NCBI GenBank assembly: GCA_016874975.1
Contig: VGSQ01000010.1
Location: forward strand, 1-48,561
Length of the DNA stretch: 48,561 nt
Source: Deltaproteobacteria bacterium
GTDB lineage: Bacteria > Desulfobacterota > Desulfobaccia > Desulfobaccales > 0-14-0-80-60-11
Direction of reading: 5' to 3'
The notes under the pieces were generated by a model, which saw only the letters and a list, made by a program, of their open reading frames with translations, was not told the DNA's origin and ran no database searches. Of the stretch, positions 31,382-39,308 are shown piece by piece. The number at the start of each line of letters is the position of its first letter. Within the stretch, counting starts at the first letter, position 1. A program made the position numbers and the translations under genes.

Positions 31382-32092
31382 ATGGCCAAGTCCGCCGCAC
31401 CTCCCGGCCCCGCTGCCGGGAAGCCGTCTTTCCTGCGCCCGCTCATGTTCATCCTGCTCCTGGGCGCGGTCATCGTTTTGGTGCATTCCTTCGAGCTCAA
31501 CCAGTACCTGGAAAAGGAGCGTCTGCGCCGGCTGGTCGCCGCCTATGGTCTTTGGGGACCGGTAATCTTTCTGGTCATCTGGACTGTCGCCCCACCCCTC
31601 TTCATGCCGGGCCTGCCCCTCACCCTGGCCGGCGGCATCCTCTTCGGCCCTTTTTGGGGGGTGGTCTACACCACCTTCGGGGCCACCGCCGGGGCCTCCC
31701 TGGCCTTTCTGGTGGCCCGCTATTTCGCCCGGCAGTGGGTGGCGGCCAAACTGACCGGCACCCGCCTGGAGCGCCTGGACGAAAAGGTGGCTTTCCATGG
31801 CTGGAAGATTGTGGTCTTTACCCGTCTCATTCCTTTTTTTCCGTACGTCCTGTTGAACTACGCCTTCGGCATCACCCGGGTCTCGTTCCCGGGCTTCCTG
31901 CTGGCCACTCTCTTCGGCATGATTCCCGTCACCACCGCCTTTGTCTATTTTTCCGCCAACCTGCTGGACCTGTTCCAGGGCGAGATCTCCCGGGAACTGC
32001 TCCTGGGGCTGCTGCTGGTGGTGGTGGTCTGCCTGGCGCCGTTGCTCTACAAAAGAATCAAGAGGAGGAAGGCGGAGGGCGACAATTTTTGA
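31382..32092 (+). CDS. TVP38/TMEM64-family (DedA-like) membrane protein
   Basis: This 236-residue protein has five or six membrane segments. The VTT/SNARE-associated domain signatures are visible: MPGLPLTLAGGILFGPFWG followed by GASLAFLVARYFARQW, then FTRLIPFFPYVLLNYAFG. Members are lipid scramblase-like or transporter-like; DedA relatives recycle undecaprenyl phosphate. The C-terminus is a basic cytoplasmic tail (KRIKRRK). GAGGTG lies just before ATG 31382, 233 bases after the fusion flavoprotein and 57 before the next oxidoreductase, on the same strand. A role in the sulfur pathway is not evident; TVP38 genes are often found beside GltD- or mercuric-reductase-like flavoproteins. Confidence 0.85.
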   Translation: MAKSAAPPGPAAGKPSFLRPLMFILLLGAVIVLVHSFELNQYLEKERLRRLVAAYGLWGPVIFLVIWTVAPPLFMPGLPLTLAGGILFGPFWGVVYTTFGATAGASLAFLVARYFARQWVAAKLTGTRLERLDEKVAFHGWKIVVFTRLIPFFPYVLLNYAFGITRVSFPGFLLATLFGMIPVTTAFVYFSANLLDLFQGEISRELLLGLLLVVVVCLAPLLYKRIKRRKAEGDNF

Positions 32093-32149
32093 TTTCAGTC
32101 GTTGCGGCGGCCAGGGGCCGCCCCATAATTGGAGGCCTTAGTTCGACCC

Positions 32150-34681
32150 ATGGCCACGGCAACCTGGTGTGAAAAAATTCCCGCCCGATGCATCGGCGAG
32201 GAGCCGCCGCCTTGCCAGGCGGCCTGTCCCCTGGACATCCCCGTGCGGGAAAAGCTGGCCCGCCTGCAGGCCGGGGACTGGTCCGGGGCCTTGACGGCCG
32301 TCCTCAGCCGCTGCCCCTTTCCCGGAATTCTGGGCCGCATCTGCCATCGCCCCTGCGAAGCGGCCTGCACCCGGGCCCCGGTGGACGCGGCCGTCGCCAT
32401 TGCCGCGCTCAAACGCAGTCTGGCCGACCGGGAGCCTAAGGCCGCCCTCGCCGCGCCTTTCGGGACGCCCCGGCCGGAGCCGATGGCCGTGGTGGGAGGC
32501 GGCCCTGCCGGGCTCATGGCCGCCTGCGAACTCGCCCGGCTCGGTTACCCGGTCACCCTGTTCGAAGCGGCAGACGCCCTGGGAGGCGCGCTGCGTCTCT
32601 ATCTTCCTGCCTTTCGGCTGCCCCGGGAGGTGTTGGACCGGGAAGTGGGGTTATTGGCCCGGCTGGGGGTGGAAGTGCGTCTCCGCACCCGCCTGGGCCG
32701 GGACGTGCACCTGGAGGACCTGCGACGGGACTTTGCCGCGGTCTTCCTGGCGTTGGGGGCCCACAAGAGCCTGCCCCTGCGGGCGCCGGGGGCAGAACTG
32801 CCCGGAGTCATGGACGGCCTCAGTTTTCTCAAGGCCTTTAATGCCGGCCGGCCCCCGGCTGTGGTGGGAAAACGGGTGGCGGTCATCGGCGGCGGCAACG
32901 TGGCCGTGGATGCGGCCCGCGTCGCCCGGCGCGGCGGGGCTCAAGACGTCCTGCTCTTTTATCGGCGCACCCGGGAACTCATGCCCGCGCTGCCCGGTGA
33001 AGTGGAGGAGGCCCGGGCCGAAGGGGTGCGGTTTCACTTCCTCACCATGCCGGTGCGCCTCCTGGGAGAAACCTGCGTCCAGGGGCTGGCCCTCCAGAAA
33101 ACCGAGTTGGGCGAACCCGACCCCGACGGCCGTCTCTGCCCCCTGCCCTTGCCTGACTCACATTTCACGGTGGACGTGGACCTGGTCATCCCGGCCCTGG
33201 GCCAGACCGCGGATTTCAGTTGCTTCGGTGAGGTCCCGGCGGTGGAGGACGGCGCCATTTACCGTCTGGAGGCCGACCCCCTCACCCTGCAAACCAGGAT
33301 CCCCGGCGTCTTTGCCGGCGGCGACCTGGTCACCGGCCCCGGCGTTGCGGTGGAGGCCTTCGCCGCGGGTCGCCGGGCCGCTTTTGCCATCCACCATTTT
33401 CTCACCGGGGAGGGGCCCCCTTTTGCCCTCCCCCCACCCGGTCCCCGAGCCACCAGCCTGATAGTTGACACCGCCGGGTTGAGGCCCACCCCGCGCACCG
33501 CCATGCCCACCCTCGCGCCGGCGGCGCGTTTGGATAGCCCCGGGGCCGAAGTGGAACCGGGTCTCACTCCCGCTCAGGCCGCCCTCGAAGCAGGCCGGTG
33601 CCTGCTCTGCGTCTGTTCCCGGTGCGTCAGCAACTGCACCTATCTCCAGGCCGTGGTGGACGACTTCCCGGCCACGGAGCAGGGACTGGTGCGACGCCTG
33701 GCCGACCTGAGCCCGGAGGAGCCCCCCCTCCTCCCCTATCTCTGCCATCTCTGCGGCCTCTGCCAGGCCGTCTGTCCCCAGGACCTTTACGCCGGCGGGG
33801 CCTGCCTGGAGGTGCGCCAGAGCCTGGTGGACCAGGGCCGGGGGCCGCTTCCCCGGCACCGGGGCATCCGGAATTTCGTCCGCTGGGGCACCTCCCCCAC
33901 CTTTACCCTGGCCGCCCCCGACCCGGCCACCGGCACGGCCCAGCGGGTCTTTTTCCCCGGCTGCTCCCTGCCCGGCCACCACCCCCACCTGGTGCAGGCG
34001 GCCTACGGCTATCTGCGCTCCCGCCTGCCCGGCGCCGGCATCGTCCTCAATTGCTGCGGCGCCCCCAGCCACTTCCTGGGGGAGCGCCGGGTCTTCCAGC
34101 AAGTGCTGGATGGGTTGCGCCGGGAACTGGAGCATCTGGGGGCCGGGGAAATCGTCGCCGCCTGCACCCACTGCCTGCAAATCTTCCAGGAATTTCTCCC
34201 CGACCTGCCGGCCCGGTCACTTTATGAAATGCTCCTGGAGGTGGGCCCGCCCTTGCCGGGCCCCGCCGGCGGCGGCCGGGTCTTCAATGTCCACGACGCC
34301 TGCGGGGCCCGCCGGATGCCCCCGGTGCAGGAGGCCGTGCGCCGGTTGCTCCTGAACGCCGGTCACCGCCTGGAGGAGATGCCCCACCACCGGGAGCGCA
34401 CCATCTGCTGCGGCGCCGGAGGCATGGCGCCCGCGGTGGACCCCTCCCTGGCCGCTCGCATGACCGCCTTTCGCCTGTCCGAAGCCAACCACGACCTGGT
34501 CACCTATTGCGCCTCCTGCCGGGCCATGTTCGCCCGCGCCGGTCGGCGGTCGGTGCATGTGTTGGCATTGCTCTTCAACCCCCGCTGGCCTGAGGCGGCC
34601 GGAACCCGCCCCGCGGGTTCGCTCCGGCGCTGGTGGCGCCGCTGGCGCCTCAAGCGCAACCTCCAGGCCCGGAGAGGTTGA
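32150..34681 (+). CDS. GltD-like flavoprotein fused to HdrB/GlpC-like CCG domains
   Basis: This protein of about 843 residues has a GltD-type N-terminus with Cys sites (CQAACPLDIP, CHRPCEAAC), an FAD motif VVGGGPAGLMAA (about 112), an NAD(P) motif IGGGNVAVDAAR (about 244) and GGDLVTGPG (about 390). Two ferredoxin-like Cys groups follow (CLLCVCSRCVSNC and CHLCGLCQAVCP). The C-terminal third has two CCG domains like those of heterodisulfide reductase HdrB and GlpC: FFPGCSLPG, NCCGAPSHF and CTHCLQ, then HDACGARR, ICCGAGG and CASCRAMF. Such domains bind non-cubane [4Fe-4S] clusters that reduce disulfides or quinones. There is no membrane segment. Start ATG 32150 was preferred to TTG 32129. It probably transfers electrons between NAD(P)H and a thiol/disulfide carrier within the sulfur pathway. 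Confidence 0.85.
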   Translation: MATATWCEKIPARCIGEEPPPCQAACPLDIPVREKLARLQAGDWSGALTAVLSRCPFPGILGRICHRPCEAACTRAPVDAAVAIAALKRSLADREPKAALAAPFGTPRPEPMAVVGGGPAGLMAACELARLGYPVTLFEAADALGGALRLYLPAFRLPREVLDREVGLLARLGVEVRLRTRLGRDVHLEDLRRDFAAVFLALGAHKSLPLRAPGAELPGVMDGLSFLKAFNAGRPPAVVGKRVAVIGGGNVAVDAARVARRGGAQDVLLFYRRTRELMPALPGEVEEARAEGVRFHFLTMPVRLLGETCVQGLALQKTELGEPDPDGRLCPLPLPDSHFTVDVDLVIPALGQTADFSCFGEVPAVEDGAIYRLEADPLTLQTRIPGVFAGGDLVTGPGVAVEAFAAGRRAAFAIHHFLTGEGPPFALPPPGPRATSLIVDTAGLRPTPRTAMPTLAPAARLDSPGAEVEPGLTPAQAALEAGRCLLCVCSRCVSNCTYLQAVVDDFPATEQGLVRRLADLSPEEPPLLPYLCHLCGLCQAVCPQDLYAGGACLEVRQSLVDQGRGPLPRHRGIRNFVRWGTSPTFTLAAPDPATGTAQRVFFPGCSLPGHHPHLVQAAYGYLRSRLPGAGIVLNCCGAPSHFLGERRVFQQVLDGLRRELEHLGAGEIVAACTHCLQIFQEFLPDLPARSLYEMLLEVGPPLPGPAGGGRVFNVHDACGARRMPPVQEAVRRLLLNAGHRLEEMPHHRERTICCGAGGMAPAVDPSLAARMTAFRLSEANHDLVTYCASCRAMFARAGRRSVHVLALLFNPRWPEAAGTRPAGSLRRWWRRWRLKRNLQARRG

Positions 34682-34722
34682 GGGCTTGCGGCCCCTTGGG
34701 CCTTCCTTCAGAAACCCAAAGG

Positions 34723-34746
34723 CGCCTCGGGAGCCACCCCGAGGCG
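34723..34746 (+). terminator. Hairpin after the sulfur-redox gene set
   Basis: CGCCTCGGG and CCCGAGGCG form a perfect 9-bp stem with a six-base loop, 41 bases after the last stop. No T-run follows, so if it terminates transcription it is not a classical intrinsic terminator. Confidence 0.45.
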
Positions 34747-34866
34747 GATGATCGTCCGTCGGCTCAAGGAGCGGTTGACCAATCGAGCCGGTCAGGTTTC
34801 CTTTGAGGTCACAGTGAAGTATCATAAGAGCTGTAAAAGCGGTAGGCGGGAGGGCATGCACAGGCC

Positions 34867-35424
34867 ATGAAAAACGGCCCCAAGCTTTTCGGGTTGGCCC
34901 TGGGAGTGGCGCTGCTCTGCGGCCTATCCACAGCCTGGGGACAGTGGCGTCCGCCCAGGTCCAAGCCGCCCTCCCGGGCCGTCATGCGGGAATTCCTCCA
35001 ACTGAAAGAGGTGGAGCAGCTCATCTTCCGCTTCACCAATGAGGCCCGGCGGCAACACGGCCTGCCTTCCCTGGACCAGGACCGGGAACTTTCCCGGGTG
35101 GCCTGGCGGTACAGCGCCGACATGCTGCATCGCCGCTTTTTCAGCCACACCAACCCCGACGGCCTGTCGCCCAGGGACCGGGTGTTGTCGGATTATGTCC
35201 CCCGACCCCTCATGGTGGGGGAAAACCTTTGGAGCGGCAGCGGCGCCGATCCGGGGGAGACGAGGCTGCTGGCCCGCATCATCGTGGACGGCTGGATGGC
35301 CAGCCCCGGCCATCGCCGTAACCTCCTCCACCCCCGCTATACCCACCTGGGGGTGGGAGTGGCTGCCTTCGGCCGGGAGGTGCGGGCCACCCAACTCTTC
35401 GTGACCCTCCCCAGCCGGCCCTGA
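34867..35424 (+). CDS. Secreted CAP/SCP-domain protein
   Basis: This 185-residue protein carries a signal peptide (FGLALGVALLCGLSTAWG, cleavage likely just after) and a CAP (cysteine-rich secretory/SCP-PR1) domain. Landmarks are LIFRFTNEARRQHGLPSL, the first His in SHTNPDGLSPRDRV, ENLW, and the second block WMASPGHRRNLL, which together give the conserved His/Glu cavity of the YkwD family. It should be periplasmic or extracellular; functions of bacterial members are mostly unknown. It is separated from the sulfur genes by a hairpin and is likely its own transcription unit. Confidence 0.88.
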   Translation: MKNGPKLFGLALGVALLCGLSTAWGQWRPPRSKPPSRAVMREFLQLKEVEQLIFRFTNEARRQHGLPSLDQDRELSRVAWRYSADMLHRRFFSHTNPDGLSPRDRVLSDYVPRPLMVGENLWSGSGADPGETRLLARIIVDGWMASPGHRRNLLHPRYTHLGVGVAAFGREVRATQLFVTLPSRP

Positions 35425-35512
35425 AGGCCTGCCCGCACGGCCTTGTCTGATGTAGAGTTTACCGGTCTCCCCTTCCCCCAGAGAAATTATCCTGTCTGAA
35501 ACTTCTTCCATC

Positions 35513-35541
35513 TTGTCAACCGAAGAGGCAAATGCTATTAG
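35513..35541 (+). promoter_or_regulatory. Candidate sigma-70 promoter for the small membrane protein
   Basis: TTGTCA and TATTAG are separated by exactly 17 bases, 69 bases upstream of the ATG of the 49-residue membrane protein gene. Confidence 0.45.
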
Positions 35542-35609
35542 ATATTTTAAAAAGCCGTTTGTTGCCTGAGGGGACGGTTCGCCGCTGCATTCCAGGGAGG
35601 AGACCACTC

Positions 35610-35759
35610 ATGGATTATTTTTTGATGTTGGCCAACCTGGTTAAAAACGGCCTGTTGATGGGTCTGGATGCTGCCTGCGTCCACCTCTCCAACCCCATCC
35701 TGGCCATTGTGGTCATCGTACTCCTGCTCTTCGGAGGCTGGTATCTTCTGAAAGGCTGA
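35610..35759 (+). CDS. 49-residue single-span membrane protein
   Basis: The ORF track starts this frame at 35532, but ATG 35610 has GGGAGGAG eight bases upstream and gives a compact 49-residue product. It contains a strongly hydrophobic C-terminal helix (LAIVVIVLLLFGGWYLL) preceded by an amphipathic segment with a Cys (GLDAACVHLSNP). It matches no family I know. A candidate promoter lies upstream, so it seems to be a real, independently expressed small protein, perhaps a regulator or stabiliser of a membrane complex. It ends 10 bases before the stop of the convergent dehydrogenase gene. Confidence 0.55.
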   Translation: MDYFLMLANLVKNGLLMGLDAACVHLSNPILAIVVIVLLLFGGWYLLKG

Positions 35760-35769
35760 GTCCCCGCCC

Positions 35770-36810
35770 CTATTCCCCTTCTCCCGTCAGCCGCAGCACC
35801 TTGGCGCCCCGGATCTTCCGTTCCTTGAGTTCCATCAGGGCCTGGTTGGCCTCTGCCAGGGAATACTCCTGTACCTCCGGCCTGATGGGAATCTCCGCCG
35901 CCAGCTCGAGAAATTCGGCCACGTCGGCCCGGGCCACATTGGCCACGCTCTTGATCTCCTTCTCCAGCCAGAGGTGGTCGGCGTAGTCCAGGTTCAGCAG
36001 CGCCTCCTGATCCACCCGCTCCTTGCGGATGGCGTTGATCACCAGCCGCCCGCCCGGCGTCAGCCATCGCAGTCCCGCCACCACGGGCCCCCACGCCGGC
36101 GTGGTGTCGATGGCGCGGTGCAACGCCGCGGGAGGCTCCTCCTCAAAACCGCCGGCCCAGGCGGCCCCCAGCTGCAGGGCGAAGTCCCGTTCCGCCGGGG
36201 TCCGGGAAAAGGCGTAGACGCGGCAGGCCGGGAAGCGGTGGCGCACCATCTTCAAGACCAGGTGGGCCGAGGCCCCGAACCCCAGGAGCCCCAGGTTCTC
36301 CCCGTCCCTCAGACCGGTCAGCCGCAGGGAGCGGTAGCCGATGGCCCCGGCGCACAACAGGGGCGCGGCCTCCAGGTCGCTGAACACCGGGGGAATGTGG
36401 TAGGCAAAGTCCTGCGGCGCCGTGAGGTATTGCGCATAGCCGCCCGGGGCGTCCCGGCCGGTGGCGGCGAACCGGGGGCAGAGGTTTTCCCTGCCGCTCC
36501 GGCACCAGTCGCAGTCGCCGCAGGCGTGGTGAATCCAGGCGACGCCCACCCGGTCCCCTATCCCGAAGTGGGTTGCCCCGGGGCCCAGAGCTGCCACCCG
36601 GCCCACCACCTGGTGGCCCGGAATCATGGGCAGGCGGCTGGGCGGAGTGCGACCTTCGATTTCGTCCAATTCCGTATGACAGACGCCGCAGGCCGCCACC
36701 TCCACCAGCACTTCCTTCGGGCCGGGCACGGGCTCCGGCACCTCCGCCAACCTCAGGGGCGCCGGATTTTCGGCCAGCGGCGCCACCCGTTCCAAGAGCA
36801 TGGCTTTCAT
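35770..36810 (-). CDS. Zinc-dependent alcohol dehydrogenase (MDR superfamily)
   Basis: This 346-residue protein is a medium-chain dehydrogenase. The catalytic zinc site includes GVCHTELDEIEG and PGHQVVGRV; the structural zinc site has four Cys in CGDCDWCRSGRENLC. The Rossmann motif reads GLLGFGASAHLVLK, close to GxGxxG with one change (GFGASAH). It would oxidise an alcohol or reduce an aldehyde with NAD(P)H in the cytoplasm. Start ATG 36810 was chosen because homology starts there; the ORF-track extension overlaps unrelated sequence. It lies 64 bases after rtcA on the same strand, and a shared transcript is plausible although no functional link is evident. Confidence 0.88.
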   Translation of the reverse strand: MKAMLLERVAPLAENPAPLRLAEVPEPVPGPKEVLVEVAACGVCHTELDEIEGRTPPSRLPMIPGHQVVGRVAALGPGATHFGIGDRVGVAWIHHACGDCDWCRSGRENLCPRFAATGRDAPGGYAQYLTAPQDFAYHIPPVFSDLEAAPLLCAGAIGYRSLRLTGLRDGENLGLLGFGASAHLVLKMVRHRFPACRVYAFSRTPAERDFALQLGAAWAGGFEEEPPAALHRAIDTTPAWGPVVAGLRWLTPGGRLVINAIRKERVDQEALLNLDYADHLWLEKEIKSVANVARADVAEFLELAAEIPIRPEVQEYSLAEANQALMELKERKIRGAKVLRLTGEGE

Positions 36811-36874
36811 CTCGTCACTCCGGAATACCTGAGTTATGTCTTGAAAAGATTTTCGTGTGGGAGGAGGCCAGGGC

Positions 36875-37903
36875 TCATGGTCCCCTGCCCCCATGACAAA
36901 AAATCTCCCCCGGCTCCCCCGCCTTTCCCCGCACCCTGAAAGTGGGACCCCAAAACTGTTCGATGACCCAGATATTGGTGAGAAGGTGGGTGGTGACGGC
37001 CTCCACCGTTACGGTGGAGGGGCCCCGGGCCTGGGCCAGATAGAGGACCAACTGGTCGGCCAGATGCCGGTCCGCCGCGGCGGACGCCTCGATATAGCTC
37101 AGCAGGGCGTCGGCGGCTTCGTCGGCCACCTTTTCGGCGGGTTTGCCCCGGGCCCCCAGAGCCCCGAACCCGGCCCGGGGGGCCCACAGGAAGACGAAGC
37201 TGCCCGGGTCTCTGCTGTCCGCCGCGGCTTCAGCAACCGGCAAACTCTCCCCCAGTCTCTCTCTGAGCCTCCGGGCCTGCCGGGCCGAAACGTGGGCGGG
37301 CACCCCCGAGGCGGCGGAGAGGCCCTGGAACCGAGTCGCGGACATGGGCGTCGCCCATCTCACCGGTTCCAGGAGGCGGCACGGTTGGAGGGAGAGGCGG
37401 ATCTCCCCCCCGCCCCGGGGGTACCACCCCCAGCGGGTCAGAGCCATATCGGCCTGGACCCCCAATTCCTTCAAAGCGGGCAGGAAAACATGCAGCAGGT
37501 AATGGGCCGGAGGGCTCCAGGGCACGTGGGTGCCACCCCGGAGGACCAGGCTGCTGGGGCCGGCGGCGTGCAGCAGCGGCGGCAGCAGGGCCTGGGCGAT
37601 GAGGCTGACGGCGCCGGCGCTGCCCCGCTTCTCCGCCACGTCGAAGCAGTAGTGGCCCCCCTCGACCCGCTGGGGCCGGAAGGTAAGTTCCCTGCTGTCC
37701 AGAGAAGCGCCCTGCACTTCGGCCCGGCTGATGCCCGCCAGGGCATTGACCACGGTGAGGTGTTGCGGCCGCAACCCCGGCTTGGGCCGCCCCCCCCGAA
37801 TATTCGTCAGACGCACCGACCGCCCCGACAGAACGGCAAGAGAAAGGGAGGTCCGGACGATCTGCCCGCCTCCCTCCCCGAACGAGCCGTCCAGGTGCAG
37901 CAT
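36875..37903 (-). CDS. rtcA: RNA 3'-terminal phosphate cyclase
   Basis: This 342-residue protein matches RtcA, which converts RNA 3'-phosphate ends to 2',3'-cyclic phosphates with ATP through a covalent enzyme-AMP intermediate. The N-terminal signature GEGGGQIVRTSLSLA and the phosphate-binding RPKPGLRPQHL are present. The nucleotidyl-accepting His lies in the conserved segment VTTHLLTN near the C-terminus. Start ATG 37903 gives the expected N-terminus; family length is about 340. No rtcB ligase or rtcR regulator is next to it, unlike in E. coli. It is downstream of the dodecin gene and upstream of a dehydrogenase, all on the minus strand. Confidence 0.92.
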   Translation of the reverse strand: MLHLDGSFGEGGGQIVRTSLSLAVLSGRSVRLTNIRGGRPKPGLRPQHLTVVNALAGISRAEVQGASLDSRELTFRPQRVEGGHYCFDVAEKRGSAGAVSLIAQALLPPLLHAAGPSSLVLRGGTHVPWSPPAHYLLHVFLPALKELGVQADMALTRWGWYPRGGGEIRLSLQPCRLLEPVRWATPMSATRFQGLSAASGVPAHVSARQARRLRERLGESLPVAEAAADSRDPGSFVFLWAPRAGFGALGARGKPAEKVADEAADALLSYIEASAAADRHLADQLVLYLAQARGPSTVTVEAVTTHLLTNIWVIEQFWGPTFRVRGKAGEPGEIFCHGGRGP

Positions 37904-37955
37904 CCCTCCACCATCCGGCCATGGCCGCCGTGGCAAGGCCGAAGCCCTGCCAGGG

Positions 37956-38168
37956 TTATTCCAGGATGAAAATCACTTCCATTTTCACCCGGTACGTGGC
38001 AATCTTGTTGTCCTTCACGGAAACCCGCATCTCCGCAATGCGCAGACCCGTAATGCCGCGGAGGGTGGCGACGGCGCGGTTGAACCCCACCTGGATGGCG
38101 TCCTCGAAACCCTTGGGGGATTCGGCGATGATGTGCGTAATCCTGGCTACTTGCGTCCCATTCGCCAT
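37956..38168 (-). CDS. Dodecin family flavin-binding protein
   Basis: This 70-residue protein is a dodecin, a small beta-alpha-beta-beta protein that forms hollow dodecamers storing or buffering flavins. Characteristic features are the helix SPKGFEDAIQVGFNRA and the strands IAEMRVSVKDNKIATYRVKM. The usual flavin-stacking Trp of archaeal and bacterial dodecins is not evident in the second strand (IAEMRVSV). AAGGAGG precedes ATG 38168 by eight bases. A candidate promoter lies about 75 bases upstream. Confidence 0.9.
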   Translation of the reverse strand: MANGTQVARITHIIAESPKGFEDAIQVGFNRAVATLRGITGLRIAEMRVSVKDNKIATYRVKMEVIFILE

Positions 38169-38243
38169 AGCATGGTCCTCCTTGAGCTGTGATTTCAGGA
38201 GAACCCTGCGCCCCTGGGGGACCCCGGTTTCCCCTGTAACTTT

Positions 38244-38271
38244 ATCATAAGTCGGCTGTGCTTAATTGCAA
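38244..38271 (-). promoter_or_regulatory. Candidate sigma-70 promoter for the dodecin gene
   Basis: On the minus strand TTGCAA is followed after 16 bases by TATGAT, 76 bases before the dodecin start. Confidence 0.4.
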
Positions 38272-38318
38272 GGAAACAGGCGCGGACCTGCCCCAGAAAT
38301 GAACCACGGCGGCGCCGG

Positions 38319-39155
38319 TCACCGAGTCCGGAAGCGGTTCGCCAAACGGCGGGGAAATTTCCCTTGCAGCACCTCGGCCATCCCCCGGGCCACCATCTCC
38401 CGGCCCTTTTCGTTCAGATGGACGCCGTCCCGCCGATACACCTCCCCGGTGCAGCCGGTGAGAACGTTTTGCAAATTGACGAATTCTTTGAGCTCCGGCG
38501 CTTCGGCGGACAGCGGGAGGACCACCTGGTGCACCTTGTCCAGCAGTTCCCGGGTGAAGGAGGCGTAGAAAGCGGCGTTCAGGGGTTTGAGCAGACCGAA
38601 GAAGCTGCGGTGATAGCTTTCGATCAGCCCCTGCACCTGCCGGTAGCCGTGGTGCGCCCAGGGCTGCGGTGCTGGGCGAAATAGCTGGCGTCGTTGGCCC
38701 CATCGTAAAAAAATCACCAGGGCCGGGGGCGGGCGCTCGATGAGCAGTTTTTGTAAGTACTTCGTCTCCATGAGCGAATTGAAGGAAATCACCCCTAAGT
38801 TGAGGAAGACCGCCCGGGGACCGGCCGCCGTCCCGTTGAAGAGCACCGCCAGGTAGCTGGGAATAGTGCGCTCGTGGAAATCGGTGCTGCCCCGCATGGT
38901 GGACCCGCCCAGGAGCCAGACCACCGGCAGGCCCCGCTCCTGTCCAGGCGGCGGATTGTGGGCCGTGGGCCAGGTCTCCTGGGGATGCAGGAAGAGGGCG
39001 TAGGGGTCCTAGCGCACGGCGCTTCCCTCCCTGAAATGCCCATGCATCAGGTAGTTGCTGGTGGAAATCAGCAAAAAACTGAAACACTCCACCAACAGCG
39101 CCCCCACCAGCAGCCACTTGAGCAGGCGGACGCCCCACCGCCGCATCTTTGCCAT
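38319..39155 (-). pseudogene. SGNH/GDSL-type hydrolase, broken by an amber codon and paired frameshifts
   Basis: The gene starts at ATG 39155 (MRRWGVRLLKWLLVGALLVE, a membrane anchor) and continues in the same frame into a lumenal SGNH hydrolase. Block I is VVWLLGGSTMRGST with the nucleophile Ser, and the final catalytic pair lies in RRDGVHLNEKG. An in-frame TAG at 39011-39009 interrupts the linker, where relatives probably have Trp or another residue before DPYALF. A run of seven A on the plus strand (38707-38713) then shifts the frame: only the +1 frame encodes the expected FYDGANDASYF block. The frame is restored within about 50 bases, so the 201-residue ORF in the track spans the damage. 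Genuine decay is likely, but sequencing errors cannot be excluded for the homopolymer. Confidence 0.7.
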
Positions 39156-39223
39156 CTCGCTCACCCGCAGATTGAGAAGTTTTTACCACCTTTCCCAGAC
39201 CGGGGCAAGTTGCTGGCCTCACC

Positions 39224-39252
39224 TTGACAAGACCGCCTCTGCACCGTATGTT
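39224..39252 (+). promoter_or_regulatory. Strong candidate sigma-70 promoter for the RibD-like operon
   Basis: TTGACA (39224-39229) and TATGTT (39247-39252) are 17 bases apart, 57 bases before the start of the RibD-like gene. It is the closest match to the vegetative consensus in the window. Confidence 0.6.
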
Positions 39253-39308
39253 GAAAATATCTGCCGGGCCCAGGGCCCATGCAGGATTGATAAGGAAGGT
39301 GCCTGCGG

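Noticed and set aside
29727-31400. Minus-strand ORF of 557 residues (and 27654-28958, 434 residues)
   Set aside because: Antisense shadows of the 1,127-residue fusion gene; composition is Gly/His/Gln-rich as expected for complementary GC-rich codons.
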